Origin: Gigaspora margarita | Taxonomy: Eukaryota; Glomeromycota; Glomeromycetes; Diversisporales; Gigasporaceae | Assembly: GCA_009809945.1 (NCBI GenBank) | Contig: WTPW01000360.1 | Coordinates: 323,655-387,654 of the forward strand | DNA: 64,000 nucleotides | Direction: 5' to 3' | Position numbers and translations under genes: made by a program | Notes under the pieces: model-generated | Databases searched by the model: none | Told to the model about the DNA's origin: nothing | Seen by the model: only the letters and a program-made list of their open reading frames with translations | Shown: piece by piece, positions 24,828-37,389 of the stretch | How positions within the stretch are numbered: the first letter of the stretch is position 1 | Layout: each line of letters starts with the position of its first letter

Positions 24828-25081
24828 TTAAGTATAATAATAAAGTTCTATAAATAAAGATAATAAATTTAAAATTCCACCATGCAAATCAACTATTTTT
24901 TACAAACATAAAGATAATGAGGTTTCAGAATTAACATATAAGCAATGCATTTCAAAAATAAATAGGATTTTTTAAATAGCAGTTTTACTATGTTGAATTA
25001 TAATAAATCAGAAAAAGAAAACAAGATTCTCTGATTTTATTTTTGAAACCCCAAATAAATTTAAATTCTACCACGTAACTA

Positions 25082-25216
25082 TAGTAAAATCTCTATAAGT
25101 GCACACTCGAATTCTGGCCCAAATATAGCCATGATCTCTATAAATGCACTTTTTCTTATTGTTCTCTAAGTGCACGTTGTCAAAGTATGGTCCCAAGAGT
25201 GTGCATTTATGGAGGC

Positions 25217-25248
<32 letters not shown>

Positions 25249-26374
25249 AACTAGCAATCCTGCTTTATTGAATATGGAAATGTATCAAAGTACATATAGA
25301 CAACACTGCTTTTTATCCTCCATCTTATTAATATAAAGCTCACCCAGTTACCAAAGTACCTATGTGCAATTGCTTGACAGTTATTTGTCTTCTTGGAAGG
25401 CCCACTAACTTTCTAGAAGCTTCATTTCCAATTCACTAACCAGACAACTGTTATCCCATCAAGATTGCTAACTTTTCTTTTAATCTTCCTTACCTAGCCT
25501 CTAGGATAAGAAACAATTATATTCCATACCTTAACAAGAAAAACAAAGAATAACAAGAAAATGAAAGGGTAATATGATAAAAGGGGGGTAAATACTAAGT
25601 CACCTAAATTGAAAACCAATAACAACAAATAAAAGAAAAGAGAGAAAGGTGAAAAAAACAAAAAAAAGAAAACAAAATTGAAACTAAAATCTAACAAAAA
25701 CTATATTTTAAAAATTATATAATATTCTTAAATTCAGCTCTACTCTAAATTTAGTCCATATTATATTAAAAAAAAACATTCAGGGTAGAGTTAGCCCTAC
25801 AAAAATTTTCTAGAATTTTCTCCAAATGATCAGTGCTAGTCTCAGTTCTCCACGTTAGCAGCACCGTGAATTTTTCATGACTTCTGTTCCCAATTAGGAA
25901 TTGGTAAACAATGTCGATCTTTCAGAGAGGATAAGCCAGATTTTCTACTTTTTGTTGGCAAAAATATTTCCTAAAAAAACTCCAAGCAAAAGCAAGAATA
26001 TGGTATAGGTATTCGAGTCCAGACCTTAAAATTTTTAATAAGTGTGTTGAAAAACTGCTTCGCTGTTCTCCTTGTAAGTCATCTACAAAAGACTTCATTG
26101 ACGAAAGCCTGCTTTCTTCAAAATTTTGTATACAAAGGCACCACCTTCTGCTATTTATTTTGTACACTAACACTTTTGATTTGCATGCCAAATATACGAG
26201 AGAGTCCTCAAGCCTACCAGAAAAAGAGACCTGGTTAACCTTCATAAAAACTGTCATTTTGTAGTACTTCTTCTTCTTACTCTAGCAAATTTTGTTTTTC
26301 ATTTGTATAAAAATTTTGGTACCAGTGATCGTTAAGGAGAGTTGCATTATGGTTCTGTTATGGAGGCTTTACTA
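25082..26374. mobile_element. ~140 bp TA-flanked MITE split by a retroposon
   Basis: Left TAGTAAAATCTCTATAAGTG and right, inverted, TAGTAAAGCCTCCATAAATG with GCACACTC following are terminal repeats flanked by TA. The right tip is separated from the rest by the retroposed copy at 25223-26357. Confidence 0.7.
25223..26357 (-). mobile_element. Retroposed sequence with poly-A tail and 16 bp target duplication
   Basis: TTATGGAGGCTTTACT flanks both ends (25207-25222, 26358-26373). A poly-T run at 25222-25248 is the poly-A tail of a minus-strand insert, preceded by an AATAAAG-like signal (TTATTGAATA on plus). The only sizeable frame is 111 codons (26257-25922, minus) and I do not recognise it. It is either a 5'-truncated LINE tail or a processed copy of a cellular mRNA. 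Its composition is less AT-rich than the neighbours. Confidence 0.75.
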
Positions 26375-26379
26375 TATTC

Positions 26380-27000
26380 TTTTTTTTTTGTATTCTACTA
26401 TATATATCTATATTTACACTAATTATACATTGCATATACATTTAATTTAAACATTGCTCTGTTAAAAAACAGTGACTTTAGACTAAAGGGTTATATTAAA
26501 AAAATAGCACGAATAGATGGGTAATAATACAGTTTTTTTATATAGTGATCAGTGAGTATGGGTATCTAAATTATTTTTTCTTGACTTAAATATAAATAAA
26601 TAAAATTATTTTTGGCAGCCCAACCTGTAAATAATTTGTGTGCAGAAAGTAAAAGCCAGAAAGTGAATATTTTGCTCTACTGTAGTAGCTACGATATAGC
26701 CATTCTAGAATCTTCTGATTGACAAAAAATGAACGATCAACATTGTTCTAATTTGGTAAATCATCAGACAAAAAAGAGGCGATCTATATTGTCCTAATTT
26801 GGTAAATTGTCAGACTATATTATTTATCACTCAGTGTGACATGCACCCTAACTGATATGGCAATACAGTTGCATAGTACAAGCTTATAAAGCTGCATATT
26901 GATAGCAAAAATAATTTTTTTAAATTTTTTTTAAAAAATAGGATTTATTAAAAAATTTATAATAAAATAAACTTACTATAAAATGACAATAAAAATTATA
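26380..27000. other. Gene-free stretch with a short tandem pair
   Basis: ATTGTTCTAATTTGGTAAATC and ATTGTCCTAATTTGGTAAATT-type text repeats at about 26742 and 26790. Nothing else structured is seen. Confidence 0.4.
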
Positions 27001-28130
27001 GGTAGGTATGGGTATTATAGTGCAGTTAAGTATTTTGGCTAAGAATACATGATGTATCAATCAGAATTGAATGATTTTGGTACTATTGGATTTATCACAT
27101 CAAGTCAAATCGAATGGTACCAAAATCATTCAATTTAATTACTAGATTATAAGATATTGTTAATTAAAAAATACAAAGTAAAATAATAAATTATAATGCA
27201 GGTACCAATTATGGTACACATACTATTTTTATAATCTATTGAGAATAATTAGTCAGAATTGAATAATTTTGATACTACTCGATTCATCTCATGGAGATGA
27301 ATCGAATAGTACTACAATCATATGATTTTGGCTGATATTTCTTGATATATCATAATTTAACCAAAATAAGCTACACAAAGCAAATTTTAAAATTAACATA
27401 AAATAATGAATAACTCTTGGTGAAATAGTCTGTTTTCAATATTGTTACCACCAAAATATCTGCCTTGAAAAGGTGATTACAACAAGTCCAAGCTCACTAA
27501 AATTCAATCACGGGATTATGGGATCACTAAGGTTTTTGTATTGTTTTTGATAAAAATTTGATTAGTCAAACTTATATATTTTTATCAAACCAATAATAAA
27601 CCTTAATGATCCCATGATCTTGTGATTAGATTTTAGTGAGTTTGGGCTTGTTGGAATCATCTCTTCAAGGCAGACATTTTAGTAGCAAAAGTATCAAAAA
27701 TGACTATTTTATCAAGAGTTATTTATTATTTTATGTTAATTTTCAAATTTGTTTTGCATAGCTTATTTTGGTTAAATTATGATATCTTGAGAAGTATCAA
27801 TCAGAATCACATAATTTTGGTACTATTCAATTCGTCTCGATGAGATGAGTCAAATAGTGCCAAAATCACATGATTCTGATCAATGGTTCACAAGATATTG
27901 CTATACACTGAAATACTTCTATCAGTATAATACCCATATCTACTTTAAATATTACTTTAATGGTAATATCACGTGATCCACTAGTCAGAATTCTATGATT
28001 TTGATACCAATTGATTCATTTTACAGAGACGAATTGATTGGTACCAAAATCGTAGAATTCTAATTAGTAGACCATAAGATATTGGTAGTGTACTATAATT
28101 GGTAGTGCAGCATAATACCCATATCTACTT
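27001..28130. mobile_element. pogo-family foldback MITE, copy 2
   Basis: Ends GGTAGGTATGGGTATTATAG and, inverted, AAGTAGATATGGGTATTATG are flanked by TA. These match the ends of the pogo-like transposon at 40701-44195 (AAGATGGATATGGGTATTAT), so it is most likely a deletion/foldback derivative mobilised by that transposase. It aligns along its length with 17956-19086 and holds four GGTACC-type modules. Confidence 0.8.
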
Positions 28131-28331
28131 TAGGTCTTTTTTTTATTTTATATAAAAATATTATAAATAAATAGTTAAAACTAAAAAACTTTAATATTTA
28201 GATAAAAATAGCTGTTAGTTTTGATATATCAATCTTTTTGCACTAGACCATATTATGTTAGAAAAAAATTTAGAAAATAATTAGTTAGGGCAATAGTTTA
28301 TTAAAGTGCTCTTAAATATCATTTTCAAATA

Positions 28332-28857
28332 GGGGGCATCCATAAATAACGTTATATACCCCTACATAGTAGCTCTTGACCCCCCTCTACTATATAAAAA
28401 AATTTTTAAAAATCCGTATGTTTATATATAAAATTTTACAAAAACTTGAATATAATGACCCAGTGATCCAATCAGGATGATTTTGGTACCATTCGATTCG
28501 TCTCTATGAGACAAATTCAATTTATCAAAATCATTTCATTTAGATCATTGGATCACGTTTTATTAACGAAATACTATTGGTTTTATAGTAATTTTATAAG
28601 AAAACATAATAACAAATAGTATTTCGTTAATTAAACGTGATCCAGTAATCCAAATCAAATAAAATTGGTACCATTCGAATCCTCTCCTCGAGACGGTTCG
28701 AATGGTACCAAAATCATCCAATATGGACTACTGGATCAAGTTTTAGACAAAGTTTTATAAAAAAATTGCGTTATATTAGGGGGAACCCCCTATATATTGG
28801 AAAATCGGTATATTTTGGGGCCCCCCCTCAAGCATAACGTTATTTATGGATGCCCCC
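28332..28857. mobile_element. MITE with GGGGGCATCCATAAATAACG termini, copy 1
   Basis: Perfect terminal repeats of about 22 bp (GGGGGCATCCATAAATAACG). The interior carries two GGTACC-type palindromic modules arranged as mirror images about a centre near 28600. No perfect target duplication here. The copy at 29480-30003 has TAA on both sides. Confidence 0.8.
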
Positions 28858-29017
28858 GTATGATTTGCAATAGTACTTAACTATAATTATATTAGAACAA
28901 AGTAAAATCTAAATTGTAAAATAGTAAAATCTGCTTTGTAGATCAATTATCTATAACAAGATAGAACAATACAACTTGTAAAATTAAAAATATTGATTTT
29001 TCAATTCATATTTACTC

Positions 29018-29333
29018 TACTAAATTTAGAGGTCCCTGGACATCTCTCATATAGGTCATAACTAGATTTTGGCCAATTTTGACCTAATTTGCTAAAAATA
29101 CAAAAATCTATTTACTTTAATAACTTCTAATCCAGTAATCAGAATTGAATAAACTTTTTTTTAGATGCGCCTCACTGAAAGCTTTATTTTAAAAAAAAGT
29201 TCATTCAAATTGGACTACTGGATGCCAAGATAATTGCCAAAAACTGGTTTTTACTTCTCAAATTTTAGGTGTTTTTGCTGAAAAATTTCAAGTATGATCT
29301 CTATACTAGATGTTCAGGGTCCTAAATTTAGTA
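29018..29333. mobile_element. MITE with TACTAAATTTAG termini
   Basis: TACTAAATTTAGAGGTCCC opposes an inverted TACTAAATTTAGGACCC, followed on both sides by GAACATCT/GGACATCT and an ATAGRTCAT block. The centre includes a degenerate copy of the palindromic module (about 29125-29225). Confidence 0.6.
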
Positions 29334-29479
29334 GCATTAATTATAGGCCTTGCTAGAAGTTTAAACTAGGTGTCCAGAATTATTTGAAAGTATAATATGC
29401 ACATAATTTTTGCATTGCATTTGCTTTATAATCATATTAATAAAATCTAATTGGTTATTAAAGTATATTAACTTTTTAA

Positions 29480-30003
29480 GGGGGCATCCATAAATAACGT
29501 TATGCTTGAGGGGGCCCTCCAAAATATAATGATTTTCCAATATATAGAGGGTCCCCTTCAATTTAATGCAATTTTTTTATAAAAATTTGTTTAAAACTTG
29601 TTCCAGTAGTCCTAATTGGATGATTTTGTACTATTCGAATCATCTCGAGGAGAGAATTCAAATGGTACCAAAATCATTTGATTTGGATTACTAGATCACA
29701 TTTTATTAAAAATACTATTAGTTATTATGTTTACTTATAAAATTACTATAAAATCAATAGTATTTCGTTAATAAAAAGTGATCCAGTGATCCAAATGAAA
29801 TATTTTTGGTACCATTGGATTCGCTCATAGAGACAAATCGAATGGTACCAAACTCATCTAGATTGGATTACTGGATCATAATATATTCAAGTTTTTGTAA
29901 AATTATATATATAAAAATATGGATTTTAAAAATTTTTTTATATAGTAAAGAGGGGTCAAGAGCTACTATGTAGGGGTACATAATGTTATTTATGGATGCC
30001 CCC
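29480..30003. mobile_element. MITE with GGGGGCATCCATAAATAACG termini, copy 2
   Basis: Same family as 28332-28857 but in the opposite orientation, 1.1 kb away. TAA flanks both ends (29477-29479, 30004-30006), compatible with a PIF/Harbinger-like 3 bp target. Two palindromic modules lie inside. Confidence 0.8.
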
Positions 30004-30283
30004 TAATTTGTAATTTGAGCGGGCATTGATAGTTTAGAAATTCAGTAAGTCTGTCATTTAATCAAGAGTAGCTTTGAATATAAAATGAAACCTAAGTTGC
30101 AAAATAGTGAAATCTGCTTTGGCAAAAATTAAGTTCCAAAAATTTCTGAAGTAGAAAATGAATAAACTTAAATTATGAGCATAGTTGAAGTAAATTTTGG
30201 GCAAATATCTAAAAAATTCAAAAAATAGACTAATTATATATAGTAAACAATAATAAAAATCATATAACCAGGCACATAATTTT

Positions 30284-30319
<36 letters not shown>

Positions 30320-30504
30320 GCTATAGTTGAAACTTTATTTAAGTAAAAACAGAAGGTTTACATTTTAAAGATTTCAAAACTATATTTGTATTACTGTAAA
30401 AACAGGCACCCAATGTGACATTATACCTCCTATTTTCTATAAGTACTATAATTAATTATTTCAGATTAATTGACTAGCTAGAATAGGTTGGAGAAGACCT
30501 AAGG

Positions 30505-30774
30505 CAGTGTTGTCACGGGACAGCCTTGGACAATAACTTGGACAATCTTGGACAATTTTGGACAATTAAATTACTTAAAATTTTATTAAGATAACCTATT
30601 TTAATTTTAACTGGAATGTGTNNAGCANNTAAAAANANATATAGNTNTATATTTTTTAGATANATTTATTAATTATTAAAGCCTGGACAAGCTTTGGACA
30701 ATCTTGGACGTTTGGACAATTTTGGACGTGGACAAGCCAAAAAAGGCTGTGGACAGCCAAAACGTACAACACTG
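30505..30774. mobile_element. hAT MITE, TTGGACAATT-motif family, copy 1
   Basis: It starts CAGTGTTGTCACGGGACAGC and ends GTACAACACTG. ACCTAAGG is duplicated exactly on both sides (30497-30504, 30775-30782). The motif TTGGACAATT and GGACAAGC is reiterated at both ends. It lies in the LINE 3' part. Several N positions fall inside. Confidence 0.9.
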
Positions 30775-31189
30775 ACCTAAGGTATATATCATAGCATTAG
30801 TGTATACAGTTTGTTAGAGAAAAACTTTGTAGAAACCATTTTTTGATAAAAAGAGAAAAATCTATATAAGTTATATTTGATGAAGATGTAGTTGTTGTAT
30901 AGGATATATTTGGAAAAAAATATTTCTTTTTTTCATTTTTGAGATAATATTGCGAGCATGTTCCCATTAGTGTTGGGATATATTTCGTGAAGACCAAATA
31001 GTATTTTGGAACCAATCTAAAAGATTATTTGACAAAGTAATAAGAAATAATTTAGTTTGTTTAGCAGTAAGTAGTTTAATATTTTCAAAAACATTGGAGG
31101 AAAAGATTCCAATAATATAGTAAAGAAAGGAGTTAAATTGTGGATTAGGTGAATTAAGTGTAGAATGAAGAAGAATATTGAGAATTGTA

Positions 31190-31350
31190 GTTGGTGATGT
31201 AGTAGTAATTTTGAGAGAGGTAAGTGTATCAGTAATTATATTAGTTATAGATTGTTGAATATTATTGTTATTGTTTGAACAGAGAAGTATGTGTAGAGTG
31301 TCTTCATTATCTGAACAGCGAGAACATTTTGATGTTGGATATAGGTAAGG
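31190..31350 (-). pseudogene. LINE ORF2 C-terminal Cys/His knuckle
   Basis: The minus-strand translation reads CSRCSDNEDTLHILLC: a Cys-x2-Cys pair, then His and Cys with spacing seen near the C terminus of many LINE ORF2 proteins. It follows the RNase H part, in keeping with the family order. Confidence 0.7.
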
Positions 31351-31799
31351 ATAGCAAATATGAATATTTTCTATAGTTGGAAGATTATTTGTTAGTATTT
31401 TGATTCTAAAGAAATATTTAGAATGATTGTGTTCAAGTGTGTTTAGAATATCAAAACATAGTCCAATTGGGTTCAGCTATATTTTTAAATATTTTAAGAG
31501 TAGACCAGGAATATAGTTCTTGTATAGTATATATATTTTTGATAAAGGTTCATATTTTGAAAGGAATAAGACAATTGTTCTATAACAAATGTATTGGTAG
31601 ATTTAGAAAATTATGGGTAATTTTAAGTATTAGTTTGTTAGTTTCATTTTTTGCGAGTAAGTCTGCTTGGTTATGGATAGGATTACAATAAGATTTGATT
31701 TTGTGTAAAGAAATAAAATGTTTTTAATAGATTTGATTTGATTAATAATAGATATAATATCCCAGTTTTTGATTTGTGTAGGTTTTGAAAAATGTGTTT

Positions 31800-32105
31800 G
31801 TTTTAGGTTTTTTATTGCAGTATTGTTATCTAAATAGATATTTATATGAGTATTATTGGGAGTTGCAAGAAAAAGAGATATAATTGCTTCAAGTTCAGTT
31901 CATGTTGTATCAGGATATGGAGTAGTAGCTGCATTGAATTTAATAGAATTATTATTTTCACAAATCCAACCAATGCCAGATTTAATATTTGATGATTGTA
32001 GATTTTGTATTGAAGCATCAGTATAGAAATGAAGTTCTTGTGAAGTAAGATTTTGAATAAGTGATAGAAGGTTAGTAAGTTGATGTTGATAAGTAGCATT
32101 ATCAG
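31800..32105 (-). pseudogene. LINE ORF2 RNase H domain
   Basis: The minus-strand translation contains HFYTDASIQN, WTELEAIISL and YLDNNTAIKN: the first Asp, the Glu and the second Asp of the RNase H active site, in order and at normal spacing. The domain would remove RNA from the RNA-DNA hybrid. It lies downstream of RT, in a different frame from the upstream 32693-32106 segment, so at least one frameshift separates them. Confidence 0.8.
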
Positions 32106-32930
32106 TTAAATGGTATATAAGTTGTTTTCTTGTGTAGGAATATAGATTTGTAGTATAGATTGAGAGGGGGTTGTAGTATTAGTAAGATTAAAAATATGGA
32201 TTAGAGCAAGAATTTCTTTGTAATCTATTTGAATGTATGTTTGATTTTTAGATTTGTTAATTTGATTATAGGGGAGATTAAATGAGAAAGAGATATTTGA
32301 AGATGGAAGGGTATTAGGTAGTAGTTGTATAAAACCTGAATCTAAAGGATTTATATTATATGTTGTAGTTTTTGATAAGGAAGTTTGATGTAATAAGAAG
32401 AGATTATTGTTAGAAGTATAGTGTATTTGTATAAGTGAAAAAGGATTAGAAGTTATTAAAGGAGAAAGAAGATATGTTGTATTAATAAAGGAGTTAATTG
32501 GNGGTAAGCAAAGATGAGGCCATGNAGTTATAATTGTATTATCTTGTATAAAATAGAGAATATTAGAGAACCATAAAGGTTGACGACCTTTAGTAAATTT
32601 ATTAGTACGTAGATAAATATTATTCCATAGAAGAATATATTTATTGTTTGCGGTTGTAATTTGTTCAATAAATAGTAACCAGTTGTTTCTCATACTATTG
32701 ATTATAGAGGTTTGTGGATTTGAAGGAAGTATATCATATATTAGATGTATATTAGAAAAGAAATCTGGATGATAAGAATTAAGTGAAAGATTTGATAATA
32801 TAATATTATTTTTGGCTAATTGTGCAAGTTGAAAAATAAATGTGAAGTTTTTGGTTTTATGACTATGAGTAATAAGTAAATCTTGGGTAAAGTTGGGAGA
32901 CCATACTTTGGTTAGCCATGATGTAATACG
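32106..32930 (-). pseudogene. LINE ORF2 segment between RT and RNase H
   Basis: The frame resumes at about 32930 with RITSWLTKVWSP, to the right of which the LTR-like insert separates it from the RT part. It runs on through MRNNWLLFIEQITTANNKYI to a stop at 32106. This is the connection region of the LINE polyprotein and has no catalytic motif that I recognise. Confidence 0.6.
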
Positions 32931-32931
32931 G

Positions 32932-33592
32932 TGTTAACCTATGAAATACACAAGAACGGGCATAACTCTCGATCTAATGATCAGAATTCGATGAAACAAC
33001 TACCATTCGATTCAGCTCGATGAGACGGTTCGAACGAGCTAAAGATCATCTCTGTACGACCATTGGATGAGAAGATCGGAACCAATAAGTGATCAATCAT
33101 GTGATCTGTAATTTGATTGGCTAGGCGATCTACTGCGCGCCAAAGTGCATATATGGTATTTATAAAACATGTCATATTTATAGCATATATACTCTATATT
33201 TTATTTATAACACATATGTCATTTATTTCATATATTACATTTATACTATTTATACTATATATTTTATTAGTAGTAGATATAGCATTTATTGCACATGTAA
33301 TAGATATAGCCCGTTACATTTGTGAAAAACAAAAATGTATAAAAGCAGCCGATGTGGACCCCAAGTTCAACATCGAGTCTTCATACTCTTTCAATAAATA
33401 AAACCTTTATTTACTACACAACTTAAACAGTTACTAGTATCTTCATATACTTTTAATTGTTGCCTCTTTCATAATTGCAAATTACCATAAATCTTCTTTG
33501 TTAAGTTTTATTAAAAAATGCCTTTCGACTTAGTTAAATCACAGTAACAAGTGAGGTTACACAAAGTGATCACTGTCTAAGATCGCTCTAGT
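32932..33592. mobile_element. LTR-like fossil (probable solo LTR) inside the LINE
   Basis: A ~650 bp block with no coding similarity to either side interrupts the LINE reading. It begins TGTTAACC, has a TATAAAA box (about 33337) and AATAAA signals (about 33393-33400) in LTR-like order, and includes a GGTTACA near 33555. It also contains a GGTACC-type palindromic module near its left end (about 32970-33075). The exact right end and target duplication are unclear. It is old, since no internal region remains. Family not determined. Confidence 0.5.
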
Positions 33593-35444
33593 TACCTACT
33601 ATCTTTAAAGAAGTAGATATAGGATAATAACGGATAGTACCAATATTTTTAAAAATAGGACTAGAGTTAAAAATACGTTCAATATTAGCAGAACTTGTTT
33701 TTTGGATTAGATTGTTAAGGGTTGGTAGGTTGAATGTTATAGAATTAGTAAGGACTATATTGTTAGTATTTTTGGTGAGGGAAAGCATTTTTTTAGTTTG
33801 AATAGTGAAGAGATGAGATAGTTTAGTTTGGAGATTATTGTGGATAATGCATACTTGTAAGAGATATTCAATAAAGGGTTGAAGTATAAGATTGAAAAGT
33901 AATGAAATTTGCAAGGGTTTAAGTTTTTTGTATTTTATTAGGCAAATAAAATTCTCAATTTTGTTAACAATTGCATCAAATATTGGTTTAGTTGAGCCAT
34001 TTCTATCAAAGTAGATACCTAAATATCTAATGACATCATTGAACTTTCTGGATAAGATGGATTGATTATTGAACAAAAGAGAAGTTGTTTGTAATTTGTA
34101 GGATTTAGGTCGAATATGAAGTAAATCAGATTTTGAGGGATTGACTTCTATATTGTTAATTTTATAGAGTTCAGAAGTATTGTTAAGAATATTTTGCATA
34201 GTTTTAGAGCTTTCACAAAGCCAAGTTGTATCATCCATATAGGCTAATGGTAGAATTGAAGTACTAGTAGCAGTAGTATTGGTAATTATATCAAGAGGAG
34301 ATTGTGCTGCAATTTTGAGTAGATAGTTTTGGTATTTTTGGTAGATAAAAGTAAGAATTGGATCATAGTAAATTTTTCAAAGTAAAGGAGAATAGGTCTC
34401 TCCTTGTTCTATTCCAGATTGGATATTAATAGGAGAGGTAAGATCATGAGCAGTAATAACTCTTGCTTGTCTTGATGAGTGTAATTCAGTAATTAGATTG
34501 ATACTTGAATTAGGAATACCGATTCTTTTACAGGTATCTTGAAGGCGTGAAATATTGATTTTGTCAAATACTTTGAACATATCTTGAAAATGAATCCAAG
34601 CTTCTTTGTTGTAAATTTTATAATGTTCAATAGCATTATGAAGAATTTGTATAGGAATATGGGTAGAGGAATTTTTAGAAGCAGCCAAATTTAAATTAGA
34701 TAGAAGATTATTGTTAGAAATAATTTGGTCAAGTCGTTTAGTAAAAATTTTGGTAAAGGTTTTTTTGAAAGGTTCAATAATAGAAATTGGACAAACTTGA
34801 TTAAGGGTAAAATTCAAATTAGATTTTTTTGGAATAAGAAATATATTAGAGGATTTCCAATCAATAGGAACTTTTTGAAGTTGAAAGTATTTGTTAAAAA
34901 ATTTTTTAAAGAGTATTTGTGCTTTGTAACTAGCATATTTGATATATTTATAGCAGATTTCAGAAGAACCTGCTGCTTTTTGATTTGGAAGATTAGTTAA
35001 GATATCTTGCCATTCTTGATCTGTGATATCTTGAAATAAGTTAAGATAGTGTTCTTCATATTCAGGATGTGCTTCATAAAGGTAGTAGAATTCAGAAGAG
35101 GATGAAATTGGTTGAAGTGGTTTTTCTTTGAAGTATTCAGTAAAGTGATTATGAATTGTATTAAGAATTTCATTGTGTTCAGTAAGGAGTGAGTTTTCAA
35201 TAGATAGTCTATCGATATGTATATTATTGTATTTTTCTAGAATTTTTTTGTAAAAGAATTTTGGGGTTTCTAAAAAAGATTGGTTATGGTTTTCAATTTT
35301 TTGTTGAATTTCTTTATAGATAGTTTGTTGTTGTTGAATATTAAGGGCAGTTTTGATTTGCTGAAATTCTTCTTTAATTTGTGATAAAGTAGGTGTTGGT
35401 AGTTGAAGTAAGCAGTCAGTATATTGTGAAATATATTTTTGCAT
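33588..35444 (-). pseudogene. LINE reverse transcriptase region
   Basis: This is the RT part of a LINE ORF2, which copies the element RNA at the target site. In order: QEWQDILTNLPNQKAAGSS, FLIPKKSN, CPISIIEPFKKTFTKIF (motif 2-like), FQDMFKVFDKI with the first catalytic Asp, SGIEQGETYSPLL, and YMDDTTW with the catalytic Asp pair, then YLGIYFDRNG. A TGA codon stands where this family has Trp after SPLL (34374-34376), splitting the frame in two (35444-34377 and 34238-33588). The thumb-like region continues to the LTR-like insert. Neighbouring endonuclease and RNase H remnants show it belongs to one element. Confidence 0.9.
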
Positions 35445-35667
35445 AGTGGAAGAAATTGGAAGAGGAAGTATAATATTTGAGATATTGAATTTCTTTAAAT
35501 CTGTAAAAGAGAGAAGTTTGTTTTGAGGTGGGAGTTTCTTTAATTTCTTGAATAGTATTAATTTTGTGAAAGAGAATATGTTTAATAGAAGCTTTAATTA
35601 GAGTTTTTTGAAGTTTATTCCAGAATTTGTTAAGCTGGTTTTGGTTAGTGATTTGATCTATTTGTGG

Positions 35668-36520
35668 TTATAGTTTTTGCAAATTAAGTGTAGTTTGATT
35701 TGCATAATTTTCTAGATTTTTTTTGGTACAGTTTTTCCAGAAAATTTTTTTCTTTTTATGTTGTTTGCATGGTTTTGGTTTGTTGATTATAACCGATAGT
35801 TCTAGTGTAATAGTATTGTGATCAGATTCAAAGATACTATTTGAAAGAATATCTGTATAATCTATATTTGTAATACTCAGATTAGTCCAGATCTGGTCTA
35901 TTTTGCTCTGAATATTTGAGTGTTGAAAGGTGAAATTTTGGGAGTTAGGGAAAAAGAAATGGTAAATATCTTTATATTGGTGACTAATAAGATATTTAAT
36001 AAGTTGAGTTTCTGGAACTGAGGTTTTTTTGGAAGGTGATCGGTCAATTCGAGGGTTGGGAACACTATTGAAGTCTCCCATAATTATGTATCGATATTTA
36101 GGATTTTGACATAATGTAATAATATGTTCTTGTATTTCTTTTTGGAGTTGTTTTTTCTCAGTAGTAGGAATATAAATTTGAAGTAACCTGATAGGAGTAT
36201 TTTTAAAATGTAGGTCAAAGCCTATTATATGGCCATTAAAATTATAAGTACGTGCGATATATTTGGAGATTTTGTTGTATATAAAAAGTCCTACACCAGC
36301 TTGATGTGGATTGGAGAAAGAGCTCCAGAAACTAGTATAGTTTTTGATTTTGTTATTTAGAAATTTCTTTCTTTTTGGGTTAAATGAGTCTCTGAAAGAC
36401 CAAAAATATCATATTGGTTTTGGTTTAAGGTTTCTTCAATAAGAGGTTTTTTTGTAGGTTGTAAGAGACCATTTGTATTAAGTGAGACTATTTTTATAGG
36501 AATAGAAATATATTTAGGTT
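35668..36520 (-). pseudogene. LINE AP-type endonuclease
   Basis: This is the nicking endonuclease domain of the LINE. The minus strand reads IKIVSLNTNGL and FGLSETHL (about 36510-36370), GVGLFIYNKI (about 36290), MGDFNSVPNPRIDR (from 36081) and SDHNTITLEL (about 35825). These correspond to the N-Asn, the Glu, the Asp-x-Asn and the terminal Ser-Asp-His motifs of the exonuclease/endonuclease fold. The first and middle parts are in different frames, so a frameshift lies near 36340. The last part ends at a stop near 35668. Confidence 0.85.
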
Positions 36521-36541
36521 CGATTGATAAAGTTTGGTTTT

Positions 36542-37312
36542 TTAAATGTGAGAGTGTATTAGAATTGTGTATAACTGTTTGAGTTTGGTTATCGGAGTTG
36601 TATTGGTATTAAAAAGTTGTGAGTTGGGTGTTAAGAAAAAAAGATTATCAGTAAAGACTAGTATTTGAAAATTATTATTAAGTGATTTAAGCTCTATATT
36701 ATAGAAGGTTGATAGCTCTTCAAAGTGTGGAAATATGAAGTGACCTGGTACTAAGTTTTCATGTAGAAGGTAAATATGTGCTTCTGTAAAGAAAAGGTCA
36801 ATTTGAGGATGTAGTTTGATAGAGATTTTAATATATTGGGTTGAAAAAAACATAGAGTAATATTCTAGTATATATTCCAAAAAAGAGCCTACAGCTTGTG
36901 GAGAAGGTAGAGTTTGTAGTCTGTAAAAATAGAAAAATTTATTGTAATATGCTGTTGGGTTATATATTTCAAAAGAGCTTATATTAGGGTTATTATAGCT
37001 ATCATTTAAGGAGTTTGTAGGTAATTCAATCTTTTCATTATCAAAATCTTTTATGAAAAGAGATTCATTATAAGTTTCTGATATTAGATGGTTGTTAGAG
37101 TTGGTATTAGTTGATAGTAAAGAGGTATTAAAAGAGAGCTGTACTTCAGAAGGAGATGAAGATATGATATCTGAAGTATTGCAATTGTCTTCTATAGAAA
37201 TGCTTTTCATTTTAAGCTCAGTTCTCACAGCTATGAAGGGTACCATAGCCTGTCCTGTATGTTGGGTCTGGCCATTATAAACTTGGTTCTCTGCGTAAAT
37301 AGACTTATCCAC
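36542..37312 (-). pseudogene. LINE linker frame before the endonuclease
   Basis: A 256-codon open frame lies between the ORF1 end and the endonuclease. It is rich in Ser, Asn and Thr (for example NTSDIISSSPSEVQLSFNTS) and then has a more structured part (FFTEAHIYLLHENLVPGH). It is probably the N-terminal extension of ORF2 or the C-terminal part of ORF1. Its role is unknown. Confidence 0.5.
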
Positions 37313-37389
37313 ATGCCTACTTACATCATTCTCTTCTAGAAATAGCCCATTATCAATAGGACATTATAATTCTAGAAGTAGTGGCTGCA

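Noticed and set aside
25494-25697. 67-residue Phe/Leu-rich frame on the minus strand
   Set aside because: Hydrophobic low-complexity translation within a retroposed sequence, no recognisable domain.
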